Of a DNA stretch of 64,000 nucleotides, positions 60,652 through 64,000 are shown one piece after another. Source of the DNA: Proteiniclasticum aestuarii (GTDB lineage: Bacteria > Bacillota > Clostridia > Clostridiales > Clostridiaceae). Location: contig NZ_JAFNJU010000001.1 of assembly GCF_017368455.1 (NCBI RefSeq), positions 186,001-250,000 of the forward strand, read 5' to 3'. Under the pieces are notes generated by a model. It had not been told where the DNA came from. It worked only from the letters and a program-made list of their open reading frames with translations, and did not search any database. Both the position numbers and the translations under genes were made by a program. Each line of letters begins with the position of its first letter. The first letter of the stretch is position 1.

Positions 60652-60915
60652 TTACCTTTTTCTTACCAGGGCGATGATCCAGAGTAGAATCAGTGCACCA
60701 CCGATTGCCACGATGAAACTCCATATATTCAGCCCAGTTGCTGGTCCTAATCCAAGGAGTCCTGCCACCCATCCACCGATGAAGGCACCAATGATACCTA
60801 CAATGATGTTTGCGACGATACCCATGCTGGCATCCTTACCTGCTATCATGCTGGCGATCCATCCGGATATACCACCTAGAATCAACCATACGATAATATT
60901 TGATACTTCTGGCAT
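60652..60915 (-). CDS. GlsB/YeaQ/YmgE-like membrane protein
   Basis: 87 aa, three helices with Gly zippers (WLILGGISGWIASMIAG, GIVANIIVGIIGAFIGGWVAG, FIVAIGGALILLWIIALV). Matches the transglycosylase-associated/YeaQ family of stress-linked membrane proteins; function unknown. The ATG at 60915 follows AGGAGG; a longer in-frame start at 60957 would overlap it. Confidence 0.88.
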   Translation of the reverse strand: MPEVSNIIVWLILGGISGWIASMIAGKDASMGIVANIIVGIIGAFIGGWVAGLLGLGPATGLNIWSFIVAIGGALILLWIIALVRKR

Positions 60916-61180
60916 AAAATAATACCTCCTGTATAAAGATTTGTTTTCTGAACTCATGTATCAGTTCTTGTATTGATTATATCTTTTCACATTAGAGGTA
61001 GTCAACGGCTGAAACCCTTTATTTGCAACTGTTTTCACATTGTTTCACTGTAATATTTATTTGCATTAAACTATTCATATACTTCAAAAAAACGCCATAG
61101 TTTAATCACAGTGTTTTAACACTCTAGTTATATCCAGTACATTTATAGTCCTTGCATTTCTTTGAATGATACTTAAATCA

Positions 61181-61867
61181 TCAGGAAACTTTCTCACTTC
61201 TGATAGGATCAGCTGCACGAAACCACCGAAACAATACAAAAGCGGTTAATACAAACACCATATACACCAGGCTAAATTCGAAGGTGAACCCTGTCAGTGA
61301 TCGAAGAATCTCCTTGGCAAGGGTCATCGGTCTCATCAGGTCCCAGCTGTTGAATCTGAGAAACCGTCCGATGAAAACACCGAAAGATGCCACAAAAGAT
61401 ACGCTTACCACCGATAAAACAGATAGGAGCATGCCCTTCTTAAGTCGAATGTGATCATAAAGTCTGCTGAGTGATTCCATTCCAATGAGCAGCCCATAAA
61501 AAGCCCCCAGAGCGATCACAAGGAGTTTACTCCATGCAAACAGTTCAGTGGAATATCTGGTGCCACTCTCGCTTGAATAAGGCTCTACTGGTACACTCCA
61601 GATCATCTGATCGTTGGACAGATGAATGATGTCGGTAATCATGTAGATGGCATTGGGAAAAAAGACAAGCCACAAGAGCAGGTATGCAGCCCTTCTCCAC
61701 TTTTTTTCGGTATCCATTCCATACTGCACGAACACAAGAGGAAGGGAGGCAAGAAAGACATTCCAGACCAGCATGAGAAACAGAAAGTTTCCCGAGCTGA
61801 AAAATAATGCCAGTGATGCAGCGCCATAAATCAGAATAAACAGTGCTATGTTTCGATAAATCCTCAT
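61181..61867 (-). CDS. DUF1361 membrane protein
   Basis: 228 aa with about six helices (NIALFILIYGAASLALFF, LFLMLVWNVFLASLPLVF, AYLLLWLVFFPNAIYMITD with the family-typical FFPNAIYxxTD, and others). DUF1361 is of unknown function. The ATG at 61867 follows GGAGAGGAG; an in-frame start at 61891 overlaps it. Confidence 0.82.
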   Translation of the reverse strand: MRIYRNIALFILIYGAASLALFFSSGNFLFLMLVWNVFLASLPLVFVQYGMDTEKKWRRAAYLLLWLVFFPNAIYMITDIIHLSNDQMIWSVPVEPYSSESGTRYSTELFAWSKLLVIALGAFYGLLIGMESLSRLYDHIRLKKGMLLSVLSVVSVSFVASFGVFIGRFLRFNSWDLMRPMTLAKEILRSLTGFTFEFSLVYMVFVLTAFVLFRWFRAADPIRSEKVS

Positions 61868-61904
61868 TTGCTCCTCTCCTACCCTATCCATTTACTCTCT
61901 GTAA

Positions 61905-61956
61905 AAGAACAATGCATCCTAAAGAGCATTAGTATTCTTTCTCCAAAGGGTGCATT
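61905..61956 (-). terminator. Imperfect terminator-like hairpin after pgsA
   Basis: Arms 61911-61926 and 61941-61956 pair with three mismatches; a short T-rich tail follows on the minus strand. Located 20 bases after the pgsA stop. Confidence 0.4.
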
Positions 61957-61974
61957 TAAAATTCATTTTTGTGA

Positions 61975-62565
61975 CTATTTATTGGTGTCAATAAACTTCC
62001 AGCCGTTCTTGAAATAATCCAGTCCGGACATGATGGTGAAGAACACCGCCACATACATGACCACCGGTGGGAATATACTGAAGAAAGACTCCAGGAATGG
62101 CACCCTCTGGAATAAATCCATCAGATACTCTTCCTTCAGGGAAATCAGATGAATCAGCATCGATATGATGGCGATGATCTGAGTAGTCGTCTTGATCTTC
62201 CCCCAGATGCTTGCTGCAATGACGACGCCTTCATTGGCAGCTATGGTTCTCAGTCCGGAAACCGCAAATTCTCGAGCAATGATCACTACAGCCACCCAGG
62301 CACCAATAAGATTGTATTCCACCAATGCGATAAGTGCTGATGTAACCAGCAGCTTGTCAGCCAATGGATCCATGAACTTGCCGAAATTCGTGATGAGGTT
62401 ATCCCTTCTGGCAATCTTGCCATCCAGATGATCCGTGTATGCCGCGATACTGAATACTATAGTAGCCAGCGTGACATTGAAAGGGATCTGTCCAACTGAA
62501 ATGAGTATCAGAAAGACTGGCACTAAAAACATTCTAAACAAGGTCAGTTTATTTGGTAAATTCAT
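61975..62565 (-). CDS. pgsA: Phosphatidylglycerophosphate synthase
   Basis: CDP-diacylglycerol-glycerol-3-phosphate phosphatidyltransferase, 196 aa, integral membrane. The CDP-alcohol transferase motif is complete (DHLDGKIAR, GKFMDPLADK). Several helices follow. The ATG at 62565 gives the typical MNLPNKLTLFRM start with TTGGAGTGG upstream; the in-frame 62634 start is too far out. Commonly next to ftsK/spoIIIE in Firmicutes, as here. Confidence 0.94.
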   Translation of the reverse strand: MNLPNKLTLFRMFLVPVFLILISVGQIPFNVTLATIVFSIAAYTDHLDGKIARRDNLITNFGKFMDPLADKLLVTSALIALVEYNLIGAWVAVVIIAREFAVSGLRTIAANEGVVIAASIWGKIKTTTQIIAIISMLIHLISLKEEYLMDLFQRVPFLESFFSIFPPVVMYVAVFFTIMSGLDYFKNGWKFIDTNK

Positions 62566-62675
62566 ATTTATCCACTCCAAATCGCTTCTATTCGCTTTAA
62601 TTAAATCTGAAAAATAAAAGACTGTATAATCCACATCAATATCTTCTCATATTCTTACCTTTTTCACAAGAAGAA

Positions 62676-64000
62676 CTACTCTTCTAAATCGAATTCGTTC
62701 AGAAGGACCTGTCTCGGTTTTGATCCGTCCCTTTCGGAAATGACGCCCCGGTCTTCCAGTTCATCCATGATCCGCGCTGCGCGGTTGTAGCCAATCCGCA
62801 TCTTCCTCTGCAGGAAGGACGTGGATGCCTGCTGATTCTCTACGACTACCTTGACTGCATCACGGTAGAGTTCATCCCCCTCATCGCCTAGGTCCGAATC
62901 CCCCTTCCCTTTTTCGATGTGGTTGATGATTTCCTCATCGTAGGCCAGTTTATCTTTATGCACCTTGATTCTGGACACAATGGCTTCCACTTCTTCTTCC
63001 GAAATAAATGCACCCTGAATTCTCTTCGGCTTCTGTTCTCCTACAGGATAATAGAGCATATCTCCTTTCCCTAGGAGTTTTTCCGCCCCACCTGAATCCA
63101 GAATCGTTCTGGAATCGATGGCGCTGGATACCGCAAAGGAAATACGGGATGGAATATTCGCTTTGATGACCCCTGTAATGACATCCACTGAAGGCCTCTG
63201 GGTCGCAATCACAAGATGCATGCCAGCGGCTCTGGCCATCTGAGCCAGTCTCGCAATGTAGTCTTCCACTTCATTGGCTGATACCATCATAAGATCCGCA
63301 AGTTCGTCTACGATAATGACGATATAGGGCAGGCTCTGGAGCTCCTTTTTCTTTTTCGCAATTTCATTGAATCCTTCGATGTTTCGGACGCCATGCTCTG
63401 CAAAAGACTGATATCTTCTAGTCATTTCATTGACTGCCCAGTTCAGAGCTCCTGCTGCCTTCTTAGGGTCCGTCACAACAGGAATAAGCAGATGGGGAAT
63501 GCCATTATAAACATTCAGTTCAACTACCTTAGGATCGACCATAAGAAGTCTTACATGCTCCGGATCGTATTTATACAGTATGGAAATGATCAGTGAATTA
63601 ATGCATACACTTTTACCTGAACCTGTAGCTCCAGCAATCAGAACATGGGGCATTTTGGATAAATCCCCAATGATCGCTTCTCCAGAGATGTCTTTTCCTA
63701 AAGCCACTGAAATTTTCTTCGTGCTTTTCTGGAACTTCGCATCTTCGATGACTTCTCTGAGATACACTGGAGTGGTCTCCTTATTTGGAATTTCAATTCC
63801 CACAGCCGCCTTGCCTGGTATCGGTGCTTCAATTCTGACCCCTCTGGCTGCAAGGGCTAGTGCAATGTCGTCCGAAAGATTCACGATTCTTGATACTTTG
63901 ACGCCGGCTTTCGGCTGAAGCTCGTATCTCGTCACTGAAGGTCCTTTGGATACATTAATGACTCTCGCTTCCACCCCGAAGGACATCAGTGTCTCTTCAA
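62676..64000 (-). CDS. ftsK: DNA translocase FtsK/SpoIIIE, N-terminus outside window
   Basis: The frame is open through the window end, so the N-terminal membrane domain is missing; the Met at 63986 is internal (preceded in frame by EETL). Seen: the alpha/beta motor domain with Walker [10 protein letters not shown], Walker [13 protein letters not shown], and the C-terminal gamma winged helix ([27 protein letters not shown]) that reads KOPS-like guides. Pumps chromosomal DNA at division or (if sporulating) into the forespore. Downstream gap to pgsA is about 110 bases. Confidence 0.95.
   Translation of the reverse strand, partial: EETLMSFGVEARVINVSKGPSVTRYELQPKAGVKVSRIVNLSDDIALALAARGVRIEAPIPGKAAVGIEIPNKETTPVYLREVIEDAKFQKSTKKISVALGKDISGEAIIGDLSKMPHVLIAGATGSGKSVCINSLIISILYKYDPEHVRLLMVDPKVVELNVYNGIPHLLIPVVTDPKKAAGALNWAVNEMTRRYQSFAEHGVRNIEGFNEIAKKKKELQSLPYIVIIVDELADLMMVSANEVEDYIARLAQMARAAGMHLVIATQRPSVDVITGVIKANIPSRISFAVSSAIDSRTILDSGGAEKLLGKGDMLYYPVGEQKPKRIQGAFISEEEVEAIVSRIKVHKDKLAYDEEIINHIEKGKGDSDLGDEGDELYRDAVKVVVENQQASTSFLQRKMRIGYNRAARIMDELEDRGVISERDGSKPRQVLLNEFDLEE

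Overview
This 64 kb window looks like a chromosomal segment from an anaerobic low-to-mid GC Firmicute of the class Clostridia. The evidence is a three-gene [FeFe] hydrogenase of the NAD-linked, probably electron-bifurcating type, a flavodiiron protein (FprA), a Gram-positive SUF operon (sufCBDSU), RNase J, IreB, YlbF-family and DUF1292 proteins, an alanine T-box and a class B sortase. Shine-Dalgarno sites are strong and TTG/GTG starts are frequent. I see no rRNA, tRNA, CRISPR array, prophage or intact insertion sequence. The genus cannot be named from the sequence alone.

Layout. 1-3.5 kb: 3' part of a sortase B gene, an MFS transporter, a lipoprotein with a Thr-Pro-Glu linker whose stop codon lies in a 24-bp triplication, and a small anchored protein (DUF6241-like) whose mRNA probably starts with a hairpin that hides the ribosome site. 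3.7-12 kb (minus strand): PhoR/PhoP-like two-component system, nrdR, ftsZ, ftsA, a YitT protein and an ABC-F ATPase with one degenerate nucleotide site. 12.3-18 kb (plus): hydCBA behind a promoter overlapping a Rex-like operator, then fprA. 18-22.3 kb (minus): trmR-trhP (wobble uridine modification), udk, aroE and a lone pilT. 22.5-26.4 kb: Ku and a three-domain LigD (bacterial end joining) next to a broken IS4-type transposase. 26.4-36.8 kb (minus): 5-formyl-THF cyclo-ligase, mltG, typA, ylbF-like, rnjA, fur-like, DUF1292, ruvX, ireB and alaS with its T-box.

36.8-45.5 kb: a glycine-zipper stress protein, a Crp/Fnr regulator divergent from a membrane ferredoxin-type protein across a perfect palindrome, a DUF2812 protein with a 59-aa membrane protein, and rarA - Rrf2 regulator - iscS - mnmA. 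45.5-51.8 kb: GH3 glycosidase, aroD, a histidine phosphatase, MarR, a PHP phosphoesterase, a flavin reductase and a rhodanese lipoprotein. 51.8-58.2 kb: the suf operon and glyA. 58.4-64 kb: a split ThrE exporter with a 54-aa protein, a HAD phosphatase, a YeaQ-like protein, DUF1361, pgsA and the 3' part of ftsK/spoIIIE.

How it fits together. Most genes are housekeeping. Two themes recur. One is iron-sulfur and redox biology: hydrogenase, FprA, SUF, IscS with an IscR-like sensor, and the Crp/Fnr-linked ferredoxin. The other is tRNA wobble-uridine chemistry: TrmR/TrhP and MnmA/IscS. The sporulation genes usually found between ftsZ and nrdR in spore-forming clostridia (spoIIGA-sigE-sigG) are absent here. 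No clearly new multi-gene system is visible. The most unusual local signals are RNA-level: the SD-masking hairpin at 3.5 kb and the hairpin between SD and start of ireB at 33.8 kb.
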